DNA of 64,000 nt from Streptomyces sp. SID13031 (GTDB lineage: Bacteria > Actinomycetota > Actinomycetes > Propionibacteriales > Kribbellaceae), in assembly GCF_010548305.1 (NCBI RefSeq), contig NZ_JAAGLV010000003.1:1-64000 (forward strand). The letters run 5' to 3'. Under the pieces are notes generated by a model. That model saw only the letters and a program-made list of their open reading frames with translations. It did not search any database and had not been told where the DNA came from. The position numbers and the translations under genes are program-made. This document shows positions 50,627 to 58,552 of this stretch, one piece after another; the stretch's first letter is position 1; each line of letters starts with the position of its first letter.

Positions 50627-52016
50627 CGACACCCTCCACCTTCGTCCCGTACTTGCGTAGATCGTCGATGTGGATGCGCGTGATTCCTTCGCTGCTTCCC
50701 CAGGGGTTCTGCAGCAGCACATAGTCGCCGTCGGTGCCCATCACGGTATACGCGTGCGGTCCGAAGAGCGGCCTGGGCTTCAGATCGTTCATCCCCGGAT
50801 GGTCCTTCGGGCTCTGGGTGCTGAAGGTCACCGCCTGGCCGGCGTCGAGACGCTTCTGGATCTCGCTGGTCGATCCGACATCGCCCGCGTCCGTACGGTC
50901 CGAGTTCTGCCCGGTGAGCTCCTCCATCCAGTCGCCCGGCCAGCGGCCCTGGATGTCGTTGTACCCGCCCCTCCATTGGGCAGCAGCCTTCTCGACCACC
51001 ACCGCCCACAGCTCCGGCGAGGTACCGTCCGGTCGGTCGCCGAAGCCGGTGATCGGCGTACCGTCCGGCTTCCTGAGAACCTCAGGCTGGACGACGATCT
51101 GCACCGGCTTGCCGTCCTGGTAGAACGTGACGGTGTAACTGCCGTTGGCGTTGGTGGTGACCATCTTCTCGAGCAGGCCGGGATTCTGCTTGGCCAGCGC
51201 TGCCAGCGTCGCCTGCAGACCACAGTCACCGATGCTCATCTGGTCGACGTCGGTCGGATCGGCCCCGCCGTTCTCACCCTTGCCCTGGGCAAAGAGCGTG
51301 CCGGTGATCGGGTCCCACCGGTACTCGCTCAGATTGCCACCGACATCCTTCAGACTCGGGCGGAAGTACCCGTTCGCCCACTCCGAGACCTTGCACATCC
51401 GCTGGACCACCGGAAGCGAGACCTTGGAGCCGAACAGGTTCAGGAGCTCGCGCTCGCCGTTATCGTCGAGGCCGCCGTCCAGCGCGCCGCCGTCCTTCAT
51501 CCGGGACAGGAACGCCGCCAGCTCCTTGTCGTTCAGGTCGGCGAGCACTGCCTCCAGCTCGGCCGGCGTCAGCCCGCCCAGCTGTCCCATCACGTTGTCG
51601 ATGTCGCCCTTGGACAGCAGCAGGAAGTCGTCGAGAACGCCCTTGACCGCCTTGGTCGCGGCATCCACCTTCGCCTTGTCCACCGGGCCCATGTCGTTGA
51701 ACCAGGTCTGCGGATCCGGGGCCGGCTTGCCGTCCTTCATCGCTTGCATCATCTGCTCGAAGCGAGTCACCCGGCGCAGGTACGCCTGGGAGGAGTCCGT
51801 CGCAGCCCCGGCCAGTCCGCGGAGTTGCCCGGACGCGCCCGATCCGAACGGCAGGTTCTCGGTCACCAGCGGCATCGGGCTCCCGCCGGAATCCACCCCT
51901 TGACCGATCAGCTCCCGCACCCGGGTCCGGAGCGCCTCGGACGCAGTACTGGTCGTGCCAAGCTCCTTGACCAGAGCCCGGACGCGAGCGGGCGTGATGG
52001 AGACGTACCCGGTCAT
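50616..52016 (-). CDS. Candidate type VII effector with calpain-like (C2) cysteine protease domain
   Basis: 466-residue protein. The N-terminal 110 residues are helical (ARVRALVKELGTTSTASEAL) and resemble the helical secretion domains of T7SS substrates; a helical linker follows to about 230. The C-terminal half looks like a papain/calpain fold: DQMSIGDCGLQATLAAL near residue 263 supplies the catalytic Cys (and oxyanion Gln region), FGPHAYTVMGT near 420 the His, and VLLQNPWGSSEG near 438 the Asn in the NPWG motif typical of calpains. ATG at 52016 overlaps the stop of a WXG100-type gene (ATGA), its likely secretion partner. Two small paralogous genes follow. Toxin function is inferred. Confidence 0.82.
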   Translation of the reverse strand: MTGYVSITPARVRALVKELGTTSTASEALRTRVRELIGQGVDSGGSPMPLVTENLPFGSGASGQLRGLAGAATDSSQAYLRRVTRFEQMMQAMKDGKPAPDPQTWFNDMGPVDKAKVDAATKAVKGVLDDFLLLSKGDIDNVMGQLGGLTPAELEAVLADLNDKELAAFLSRMKDGGALDGGLDDNGERELLNLFGSKVSLPVVQRMCKVSEWANGYFRPSLKDVGGNLSEYRWDPITGTLFAQGKGENGGADPTDVDQMSIGDCGLQATLAALAKQNPGLLEKMVTTNANGSYTVTFYQDGKPVQIVVQPEVLRKPDGTPITGFGDRPDGTSPELWAVVVEKAAAQWRGGYNDIQGRWPGDWMEELTGQNSDRTDAGDVGSTSEIQKRLDAGQAVTFSTQSPKDHPGMNDLKPRPLFGPHAYTVMGTDGDYVLLQNPWGSSEGITRIHIDDLRKYGTKVEGVDVN

Positions 52017-52333
52017 CTGGGACCTTTCTCCTTCTCCGCCTTCTCCTTCTCCGCGCGCCGCTGATCGCCCGCCTGCACATCCAGGTTGTTGGCATCCCGG
52101 TCGAAAGCAGTCGCGGCATCCAGGATCGCGGTCTGCGCCGCACCGGCCCTCTTCGCCCAGTCGGTCAACGTCCCACTGAACTCCACGGCAACCGGCCCCT
52201 GCCACGTCTCATCGGTATGCAGGTCCTTCACCGGCCCCAGCAACCCACTCACCTTCGTGGCCTCTCTCCGCAAATCAGCCGCAATCTCCCGAAGCCTGAC
52301 GGCCTTCGCCTCAAGCCCCGCCGGCGTCGTCAT
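52013..52333 (-). CDS. WXG100-type protein, partner of the calpain-like protein
   Basis: 106-residue helical protein. TDETWQGPVAVEFSG near residue 40 provides the WxG turn between two long helices (AKAVRLREIAADLRREATKV and WAKRAGAAQTAILDAATAFD). The C-terminus is a charged tail (RRAEKEKAEKEKGPR), longer than in the plain WXG100 protein at 44990. GAGGAA lies 5 nt before the ATG at 52333. It overlaps the effector gene by ATGA, and such gene pairs usually encode proteins exported as a heterodimer. Confidence 0.82.
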   Translation of the reverse strand: MTTPAGLEAKAVRLREIAADLRREATKVSGLLGPVKDLHTDETWQGPVAVEFSGTLTDWAKRAGAAQTAILDAATAFDRDANNLDVQAGDQRRAEKEKAEKEKGPR

Positions 52334-52387
52334 CTATTCCTCACCCCGGCATAATGCCCGACCCACAGGGTCGCCCGCCCTCTCCGG

Positions 52388-53017
52388 TCAGGACGTCGGA
52401 GCAGCAGCCGGCCGCGGAAGATGCTCAGACCTCGGCAACCCCAACTGATTCACAACCTGCCGCAACAGAGCCACCGCATCAGCCACCGCATCCCGCCCCT
52501 CGACCCTGGGCGTGATCTGCACGAAGTACCTCCAATCACCCCGAATCAGCTGGGCGACAGCAGCTTCACGTCCTTCTTCACCTGCCTGGCCATACCCCTG
52601 GCCTTCAGCCGCAGGAAAAACAAAGGTCGACTTCCCAGCCGCCAGCGCCGCCACAACCCTGCTGTAATCCGCCGGTGACGAACCGAGCTGGCTGACAGTG
52701 ATCGTCAAAGCCGTACCGGGCGCGCCCGTGTAGAAACGACAGCCAGCCAGATTGAGCTTCGACCCGTCAGCATTCTTCATGACTCCAGGCAGATCCTGCT
52801 TCGATCCACCCACCGAGAACTTGGTAGTCCCCAACGCAGTGGTCGCACTCTCCTTCGAGACAAATCCGCACACCAGGTCGCCTGGTGCTTTGGTCGGCAA
52901 AGGGGCGGTGTCTTTGCTCGAATCCGGTGTGCACCCAGCCAGGAGAAGAGGCACCATCACCAGTACCCCTAGACGCCCCAGGGTCTCAGAGCGCGCCGCT
53001 GAGATCGGCGGACACAT
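52388..53017 (-). CDS. Lipoprotein D of the repeated lipoprotein family
   Basis: 209-residue lipoprotein with lipobox PLLLAGC near residue 26 and Pro/Thr linker. The domain contains VCGFVSKESATTALGTTKFS, DGSKLNLAGCRFY (two cysteines) and, near the end, GDWRYFVQITPRVEGRDAVA and VNQLGLPRSEHLPRP. It is a close paralogue of lipoprotein A (54204-54815): about 220 bp at the 3' ends are nearly identical. The architecture resembles the DUF3558-like lipoprotein group, without certainty. ATG at 53017 overlaps the stop of lipoprotein C as TGATG. GC content is visibly lower than the average of the window. Confidence 0.8.
   Translation of the reverse strand: MCPPISAARSETLGRLGVLVMVPLLLAGCTPDSSKDTAPLPTKAPGDLVCGFVSKESATTALGTTKFSVGGSKQDLPGVMKNADGSKLNLAGCRFYTGAPGTALTITVSQLGSSPADYSRVVAALAAGKSTFVFPAAEGQGYGQAGEEGREAAVAQLIRGDWRYFVQITPRVEGRDAVADAVALLRQVVNQLGLPRSEHLPRPAAAPTS
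52406..52632. repeat. Near-identical 220-bp block, copy 1 (partner at 54222-54448)
   Basis: The 3' parts of lipoprotein genes D and A match with about five differences by eye over some 220 bp (offset 1816 bp), while the 5' parts of the same genes have diverged much more. This pattern fits recent gene conversion or recombination between the two copies. Confidence 0.8.
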
Positions 53018-53412
53018 CAGGACGCCGCCGCCGGCCTGGAGGGAACCAGGTTGTCCCATCTGGCGACCGCACCAATCAGCTCGACCGAGACGTCAGGCGC
53101 CTTGAGCGACGCATCCTTGGTGTACGCGCTACAGCCGGCCGTGTTCAGCTTCGACCCATCCTTGTTCTTCGCACCGCCATGCAGATCCTGCTTGGTCCCC
53201 TGCAACGAGAGGTCACCGGTACCGAACGCGGTCGCAACAGTCTGCTCGGAGACGAACCCACACACCCGCTTCCCCGACACACTTGCCGTCGGCAACGGAG
53301 CCCCGTCTTCGGTCTCGGACGAGTCGGGCGTGCACCCCGCTAGCAGAGCCGACACCACCGGCACCACGACCAGACTTCGTCGTACCCTGCTGATATCCAT
53401 GCCCGTCATCAT
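53017..53412 (-). CDS. Lipoprotein C, a shortened member of the family
   Basis: 131-residue lipoprotein, about 70 residues shorter than its paralogues. It has lipobox ALLAGC and the family's VCGFVSEQTVATAFG and DGSKLNTAGCSAY segments, but it ends at DVSVELIGAVARWDNLVPS without the RGDW...VNQLGLP half. ATG at 53412 overlaps the stop of the upstream effector remnant (ATGA); ATG at 53400 is the alternative and fits the signal peptide equally well. It may be a degenerating immunity-like copy or a functional short form. Confidence 0.65.
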   Translation of the reverse strand: MMTGMDISRVRRSLVVVPVVSALLAGCTPDSSETEDGAPLPTASVSGKRVCGFVSEQTVATAFGTGDLSLQGTKQDLHGGAKNKDGSKLNTAGCSAYTKDASLKAPDVSVELIGAVARWDNLVPSRPAAAS

Positions 53413-53605
53413 CCACCAAACAAGGGGAACTCGTCGCGATAACCATCGACGATGGTGTTCTGGATCCACTCCGTCAGCGCCTGTCCGCCACGCTCACCCT
53501 TGTCGAGAACGCCTTGCTCTCGAAATCGAACTCCGGCGGCATGCGCGGCATGCCATCGGCGCCCTTCTTGAACGCCTCCGGCGGCGGGACGACCTTGCTC
53601 GGCCG
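53409..53605 (-). pseudogene. Orphan, frameshifted C-terminal end of the 717-aa effector
   Basis: Reading the minus strand gives VVPPPEAFKKGADGMPRMPP then EFDFESKAF, and after a one-base loss near 53508 the next frame gives LDKGERGGQALTEWIQ then DGYRDEFPLFGG and a stop. The effector at 54820-56973 ends with the same layout (YVPPPMEALKKGPDGKPL, EFDFTSDAY, GERGGQAPYDWIQ, YRSKFPLFGG). The fragment has no start of its own and directly follows lipoprotein B. It is a leftover of a duplicated effector, or a C-terminal cassette that can recombine with the full gene. Confidence 0.85.
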
Positions 53606-53610
53606 CGGTG

Positions 53611-54207
53611 TCAGGATGTTGGTGTAGGGGTTGGTCGGGGAAGCGTCTCGACGCTCGGCAGGCCCAGTTGGTTGACGACCTGGCGGACGATCGCCACCAC
53701 GTCGTCCACCGCGTTCCGGCCCTCGGTCGGCTTCGACAGATAGACGAGGTAGTACCAGTCACCGCGGATCAACTGTGCGGTCGCGGCCGCCTCGCCCGGC
53801 CCGCCGGCCACAGCAACTCCTTGGCCTTCCGCCGCGGGGAAGACAAACTCCGCACCCCCGGCCTTCAGCAGGCTCGGAACGGCTCTCTCCTCGTACGGTG
53901 GAATCCCGATCAGTTTCACCGAGACATCCAGCCTGTGGTCGTCCTTGGCGAAGAACTCGCACCCGGCCAGATTGAGCTTCGACCCGTCAGGATTCTTGGC
54001 GGTCCCAGGAAAGTCCTGTTTCAGTCCGTTACCTGAAAGACCGGACTGACCAAGCGCGATCTCAGCACTTTGCTGCGAGACGAACCCACACGCGTCCCCT
54101 ACCGCTTGAGCAGGCAACGGCTCTGTGTTCTGCACTGTCTTGTCCGGAGTACAGCCCACCGCCAGCGTTACCCCCAAGACGGCCCCCGCCACCCGGAGCG
54201 CGATCAC
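53611..54207 (-). CDS. Lipoprotein B of the repeated lipoprotein family
   Basis: 198-residue lipoprotein with lipobox TLAVGC near residue 19. It shares ACGFVSQQSAEIALGQ, DGSKLNLAGCEFF, FVFPAAEGQG and RGDWYYLVYLSKPTEGR with lipoproteins A and D, and ends VNQLGLPSVETLPRP. GTG at 54207 overlaps the stop of lipoprotein A as GTGA. Its tail runs directly into the effector remnant, so the duplication boundary lies at about 53605-53615. Export to the outer membrane face is expected from the lipobox. Confidence 0.8.
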   Translation of the reverse strand: MIALRVAGAVLGVTLAVGCTPDKTVQNTEPLPAQAVGDACGFVSQQSAEIALGQSGLSGNGLKQDFPGTAKNPDGSKLNLAGCEFFAKDDHRLDVSVKLIGIPPYEERAVPSLLKAGGAEFVFPAAEGQGVAVAGGPGEAAATAQLIRGDWYYLVYLSKPTEGRNAVDDVVAIVRQVVNQLGLPSVETLPRPTPTPTS

Positions 54208-54815
54208 CGGGTCGGAGTACTAGCCGGTCGCGGAAGATGCTCAGACCTAGGCAACCCCAACTGATTCACAACCTGCCGCAACAGAGCCACCGCATCAGCC
54301 ACCGCATCCCGCCCCTCGACCCTGGGCGTGATCTGCACGAAGTACCTCCAATCACCCCGAATCAGCTGGGCGACAGCAGCTTCCCGTCCTTCTTCACCTG
54401 CCTGGCCATACCCCTGCCCCTCAGCTGCAGGAAAAACAAAGGTCGATTCACCCGCAGCCAACGCCGCTACAACCTGGCTGTCGTTAGCCGGCGATGCACC
54501 CAGTTGGCTAACAGCGATCGTCAACGCCTCACGCTCGGCATCCGTGCTGAAGCTACAGCCAGCCAGATTGAGCCTCGATCCGTCAGCGTTCTTGTGGGAC
54601 CCGACCAAATTCTGCACCGACCCTCCCACCGAGAACTCCGTCGTTCCCAACGCGATCGATCCACTGTCCTTGGAGACGAATCCACACACCAAGTCGTCTC
54701 CCGCCTTCGTCGGCAAGGGACCGGAGTCCTTGCCAGTGTTGTGCGAAGTACAACCCGCCATGAGCAAGACCGTCGCGGCCGCCACCACCAACCGCCGCAA
54801 TCCAGCAACCGTCAT
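54204..54815 (-). CDS. Lipoprotein A, directly after the 717-aa effector
   Basis: 203-residue lipoprotein (lipobox VLLMAGC near residue 22). It carries the family features VCGFVSKDSGSIALG, DGSRLNLAGCSF, FVFPAAEGQGYGQAGEEG and RGDWRYFVQITPRVEGRD. It begins 4 bp after the effector stop at ATG 54815, with a G-run upstream, so the two are certainly co-transcribed. As the first of the array it is the best candidate for a cognate immunity protein, if the effector is a toxin. Its 3' end is nearly identical to that of lipoprotein D. Confidence 0.8.
   Translation of the reverse strand: MTVAGLRRLVVAAATVLLMAGCTSHNTGKDSGPLPTKAGDDLVCGFVSKDSGSIALGTTEFSVGGSVQNLVGSHKNADGSRLNLAGCSFSTDAEREALTIAVSQLGASPANDSQVVAALAAGESTFVFPAAEGQGYGQAGEEGREAAVAQLIRGDWRYFVQITPRVEGRDAVADAVALLRQVVNQLGLPRSEHLPRPASTPTR
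54222..54448. repeat. Near-identical 220-bp block, copy 2 (partner at 52406-52632)
   Basis: Second copy of the block described for lipoprotein D. It codes for the C-terminal third of lipoprotein A. Confidence 0.8.
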
Positions 54816-54819
54816 GACG

Positions 54820-56973
54820 TCACCCCCCGAACAATGGGAACTTGCTGCGGTACGGGCCGACCACATTCTCCTGGATCCAGTCATATGGCGCTTGACCACC
54901 ACGCTCACCCCAGTTGATATAAGCATCGCTGGTGAAATCGAACTCCGGCGGGTTCAGCGGTTTCCCGTCCGGCCCCTTCTTGAGTGCCTCCATCGGCGGC
55001 GGCACGTACTTGTCGGAGCCTGGTTGGTTGGCGGCAGCATAATGCTTCGGGTCGAAGTAGCCACTCACAAGCAGGTTGTTGAGCGTCAGTTTGGTCAGGC
55101 TGTCCTGCGCGTCGCCTGCTGCCGAGTTGTAGAGATTCTTCGCGTCCTGGCTCGGACCCTTCGCGATGGCATCGAACGCAGCCGTCTTCGCCTGATCGAG
55201 CAGCAGACCCGTCCACTTCCCGGCGGGTACCGGGATCATCGGCAGCTTCAGAGCGACCCCCAACGCCTTCGAGATATTCTCCGCCCGCTTCTTCTCGAAG
55301 GCCTGATCCTTGCTGTCACCCTGGAAGCCGTTTGTCATGATGAATCCGAAGGTATTGCTGAGTTGCTTGGCAGCACCGTTGATCAGTGGCGACTTGTCGC
55401 CACCCTGGATCATGTTGACCGCCGCATTCGGATCCTTCTTGATCGCCTCCGACAAGGCGTAGCTGTACATCAGCTGACCGGCCGCCATCACACCTGTCGA
55501 CACGATCGTCAGATTCTTCTGGTCCTCGCCCACCACACCCATGAGCTTCGCGATCAATTTGTTGTCCATGACGGCACCGAACGGCCCACCAGGAGGGAAC
55601 AGCACGCCGGCCTCAGCGGTCCAACTACCTCCCAACGGGTCAGCCTTTCCTCCGTCCGGACCTGCAACCCGAACAAGATCCGGGCTGTAGCTCGCCAGCA
55701 TCTCCGCGAGGCTGTCGCGCATGCCGTCGCTGGGCTTCCAGCCCTCGTGCGAGCCGATCCCGAACAGACCTCCGTCCGACTTGCCGTCGCCGGCCTTCTG
55801 GCCCAGCAGGGCGAAGGTCTGGCTGGCGATGACGGCGGAGATTCGGCCGTTCTCGGAGCGGTCGCGCCAGGTGGTGGTGGCGGACTGGAGGGCATTACCG
55901 AGGCCGTCGCCGTTGTCGTACTTCCAGGTCCGGTCCTGGAGCAGGTACTTCATCCGGTCGTTGACCTGGAACTTCTGGCCGTTGATCTCGACCTCGGACG
56001 TCTTCGCGTTCTTGTTGCCGACGTCGAAGAAGTTCTGCGAGGCCTGCGGGTTGTGGGACAGAGCTTCCATGATGTTCGCCAGCGGATCCGGCATGATCCC
56101 ACCGTCGGGCATGTAAGCGCCGGCGAACGTGTGGTTCGGCTCGTAGTAGCTGCGCGGCTCCCAGACCGGGTGGTCCTTGCCGTGCTCGCGTTCGTAGTCG
56201 TAGACCGTGCTGCTGACCGTGTCGAGGAAGGGCGTCGAGTACTGGCCGTAGCGCATCAGCATGGTGAGCGCGGACGCCTGCCCGTACTTCACCGGATCAC
56301 CATCGCCCGGCCCGCTGCCGCCTTCGGTGATCGCCGCGGCGTAGTTCTTCGCGTAGTCCGCCGGGAGCGCCAGCTCCCCGGTGTTGCGAGTGGCCGTGCC
56401 GATGGTCGTGCCCATGCCGGACACGAGCGCCTGGTAGTTGACCTTCCAAGCCTCGAAATCCTTGTTCATATTGGCGGTCGGATTGCGCAGGATCTGGTCG
56501 CGTTCGCGCGATGCCTCGAGCAGTGCGTCCGACAACTCGGTCGGCGTCATGTTCTTGGCGAAGCCGGCCGCGAAGTACGGGTCGTTCTGGTACTTCGTGA
56601 TCTGCGCGATCAGAGCCGGATCGAGTTTGCCGTCCGACTCCTTGAGCTTGCGGGCCGCCTCGACGCCGTCGGCCTGCGCCTGGTCCGGCGGGATGTTGGA
56701 CAGCAACGCCTCGTCGATCGAGACCGTTGCCTGCGGCCCCTGCGTCTGCGCCTCGATCTGCTGGGCCAGCGCCAACCTCCGGCGCAGCCCCGGGATCTGG
56801 TCGTTGACCCAACCGGCCGCCTGGGTGATCTTGACCGACTCCGCCGCCGTACCCCAGACATGCGTGCTGTTCGACTTGATACTCCCGGCCGAATCGGTCA
56901 GCGTCTTCGAGGCCGCCGTCATCTTCTGGATCAGGTCGGCCATCGCCGACAGACCGATGCTCGACATCACCAT
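54820..56973 (-). CDS. Large candidate type VII secretion substrate (717 aa)
   Basis: I do not recognise the family with certainty. The N-terminal 90 residues are helical (IGLSAMADLIQKMTAASKTL) with VWGTAAESVKITQ near residue 40 at the WxG-like position, then a long alpha-rich body (LSHNPQASQNFFDVGNKNAK near 310, WTAEAGVLFPPGGPFGA near 450). The C-terminus, YVPPPMEALKKGPDGKPL to FPLFGG, also exists as an orphan copy at 53409-53605. ATG at 56973 or 56967 may be used. It follows a WXG100-type gene and precedes four lipoprotein genes, an arrangement typical for T7SS toxins with immunity genes. No catalytic motif is evident, so a toxin role is inference. Confidence 0.8.
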   Translation of the reverse strand: MVMSSIGLSAMADLIQKMTAASKTLTDSAGSIKSNSTHVWGTAAESVKITQAAGWVNDQIPGLRRRLALAQQIEAQTQGPQATVSIDEALLSNIPPDQAQADGVEAARKLKESDGKLDPALIAQITKYQNDPYFAAGFAKNMTPTELSDALLEASRERDQILRNPTANMNKDFEAWKVNYQALVSGMGTTIGTATRNTGELALPADYAKNYAAAITEGGSGPGDGDPVKYGQASALTMLMRYGQYSTPFLDTVSSTVYDYEREHGKDHPVWEPRSYYEPNHTFAGAYMPDGGIMPDPLANIMEALSHNPQASQNFFDVGNKNAKTSEVEINGQKFQVNDRMKYLLQDRTWKYDNGDGLGNALQSATTTWRDRSENGRISAVIASQTFALLGQKAGDGKSDGGLFGIGSHEGWKPSDGMRDSLAEMLASYSPDLVRVAGPDGGKADPLGGSWTAEAGVLFPPGGPFGAVMDNKLIAKLMGVVGEDQKNLTIVSTGVMAAGQLMYSYALSEAIKKDPNAAVNMIQGGDKSPLINGAAKQLSNTFGFIMTNGFQGDSKDQAFEKKRAENISKALGVALKLPMIPVPAGKWTGLLLDQAKTAAFDAIAKGPSQDAKNLYNSAAGDAQDSLTKLTLNNLLVSGYFDPKHYAAANQPGSDKYVPPPMEALKKGPDGKPLNPPEFDFTSDAYINWGERGGQAPYDWIQENVVGPYRSKFPLFGG

Positions 56974-56995
56974 CGCCAGGACCCCCGTCCGCTCG

Positions 56996-57286
56996 TCACA
57001 GATTGTGCCAGTGGATCTGCCAGGCGTCCGGCTCGACCTTGTCCGGCTCCTTGTTGTAGATCGTCTCGAGCTCCGTCACACACGCGTCCGCCCCGGCCTT
57101 CGCCGTACCGGCCCGCCCGGTCAGATCAGCCGAGAACGCATCCGACGTCCCCCCGGTCCATGCCCCGGCCGCAAAAGCCTTCTTGGCCCCATCCAGCGCC
57201 GACGACGCACTGGTCGCCTGCCCCCGAACGGTGCCCAAGGCACGCCCCACCGCAGACTTATACGGATTAGGTACCTCACCAGCCAT
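56996..57286 (-). CDS. WXG100-type protein, partner of the 717-aa protein
   Basis: 96-residue helical protein. AAGAWTGGTSDAFSADL near residue 40 contains the WxG turn, with helices on both sides (KSAVGRALGTVRGQATSASS and RAGTAKAGADACVTELETIY). GGAGGG lies 4 nt before the ATG at 57286. It precedes the large effector candidate by 22 bp. Its 5' flank is a decayed lipoprotein gene, suggesting that the module was inserted there. Confidence 0.8.
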   Translation of the reverse strand: MAGEVPNPYKSAVGRALGTVRGQATSASSALDGAKKAFAAGAWTGGTSDAFSADLTGRAGTAKAGADACVTELETIYNKEPDKVEPDAWQIHWHNL

Positions 57287-57565
57287 CGTGCCCTCCCCGA
57301 AAACTCGACCCAACGGATCGTAGTACCGCCACGGTCCACCACGCAGCGTAACCGCTACCAGCCCCCACCCGTCCGGGCGGATGACAGAAGAGCTCGACTG
57401 GTCGAAGCAGCCACCGAGCAAGACGATCGACCCCTGAAGCTTGCTCGACCTCGGCCGTGGCGGTCAGGGTCCCGCCCAGCTTGTCCCCATCCTTGGTTTA
57501 CGTCCCAGCACTCGGCCCGGCGACAGTCTTCAGCGAGGGATCATCGGTGCTCGCACCAAGGACAC
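57287..57565 (-). pseudogene. Decayed copy of the 213-aa lipoprotein's C-terminal half
   Basis: On the minus strand one frame reads STDDPSLKTVAGPSAGT, a stop (TAA at 57498-57500), then KLGGTLTATAEVEQASG. A second frame continues IVLLGGCFDQSSSSVIRPDG and VTLRGGPWRYYDPLG. These follow in order the lipoprotein at 58546-59187 (AGGTLTVSVTKVQPG, VVDGCFNQSKVVTIRPDG, MTLSRGTGIWKISDY). At least one stop and one frameshift are present and the N-terminus is gone. It fills the gap between the secreted-protein gene and the WXG100 gene. Confidence 0.75.
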
Positions 57566-57571
57566 AATGGC

Positions 57572-58552
57572 TCAGCGGGTGCCGATCGCCTCGATTTCGC
57601 GGACAGCGATGTTGGTCACGTCGGTCGCGGGGGCGAGCGGGTCCGGGATCGGCCCTTGGGTCGTGCCGTCAACCGACCAGGTCGCCGACCACTGGGTCGT
57701 TGCCCTCACCGGCGAGGTGCCGCCCGTCGGGCTGGAGCTGGTGAAGGTGATCGCACACTCGCCGGTGGCTCCCGCGGCATAGGGAACGCCGCCGTCCTTG
57801 CAGTCCGCGGAACCGGCGTTCGGCGCTGATACCGTCATCGACTCCAGCGCCGCGTCCACCCGGACCGTGTTGCCTCCAGCGGTTGCCTCGACGTACCGGT
57901 TGGTGTTGCGATCGGTCAGCCAGACCCAGGTATCGAAGTTCACCAAGGTTCCCCCAGCGGCCTCTTTCACCTTGGGGTTCCAGTCGATCTTCGGTTCCGG
58001 CAGAGTCATCGCCTTCGTCGCGGCCTCGCGCAGCACCTCGGGCGGAATCGGCGGAACCGGTGGCTCGACACCCACCGGCACGTAGACCGATTCGTGCTCG
58101 GCGAACCACTTGTCGGAGAACGCGAAGAACTCCTTCAGGTCCTCGAAACCTTCAGATGAGCAGGATCCGCCGTACCAGTGGCCCTTGTCGTCATCCTTGT
58201 ACTTCTCGTACCCGGGCTTGGGTTTGAACGGCCCGTTAGCGCCGCCACTCTGGTGATACCAGTCCCTGTTCGCCTCACCGGAACTCACCCACTCGTAGTA
58301 TTCCTTGCCTGTGTAGCCCGCGGTCATCCAGCAGGGGGAATAGACAACCACAGGCGCTCGGCCAGCCTTCCCGGCAGAGCCCCCCTTCACACCGGTACCG
58401 ACTACGGTGATCGTGACGGTATGCCCCTGCCCGCCGGTAGTCGGCGGCGGTGGTGGCTTGGGTGGATCCCAGGCGAACGCGGTACTCGACACCGTCAGCA
58501 ATGCCAGCGCACCAATGGCCACGGCACCGGCCAGGGTTCTTGCCGTCAGCAT
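57572..58552 (-). CDS. Secreted protein of unknown function (326 aa)
   Basis: Exported protein with a Sec signal peptide (TLAGAVAIGALALLTVSSTAFA, residues 5-26) and a Pro-rich start of the mature part (WDPPKPPPPPTTGG). Two cysteine-containing segments (YSPCWMTAGYTGKEYYEW and WYGGSCSSEGF) precede a C-terminal beta-rich region with FDTWVWLTDRNTNRYVEA and SADCKDGGVPYAAGATGECA, which may form a second disulphide. I do not recognise a family. ATG at 58552 overlaps the stop of the preceding lipoprotein gene by 7 nt, so they are co-expressed. Confidence 0.72.
   Translation of the reverse strand: MLTARTLAGAVAIGALALLTVSSTAFAWDPPKPPPPPTTGGQGHTVTITVVGTGVKGGSAGKAGRAPVVVYSPCWMTAGYTGKEYYEWVSSGEANRDWYHQSGGANGPFKPKPGYEKYKDDDKGHWYGGSCSSEGFEDLKEFFAFSDKWFAEHESVYVPVGVEPPVPPIPPEVLREAATKAMTLPEPKIDWNPKVKEAAGGTLVNFDTWVWLTDRNTNRYVEATAGGNTVRVDAALESMTVSAPNAGSADCKDGGVPYAAGATGECAITFTSSSPTGGTSPVRATTQWSATWSVDGTTQGPIPDPLAPATDVTNIAVREIEAIGTR

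Noticed and set aside
54328..57270. 980-codon plus-strand frame opposite the 717-aa effector
   Set aside because: Very long but arginine/valine/leucine-rich antisense composition, no start context, and it crosses three genes and a pseudogene of the other strand.
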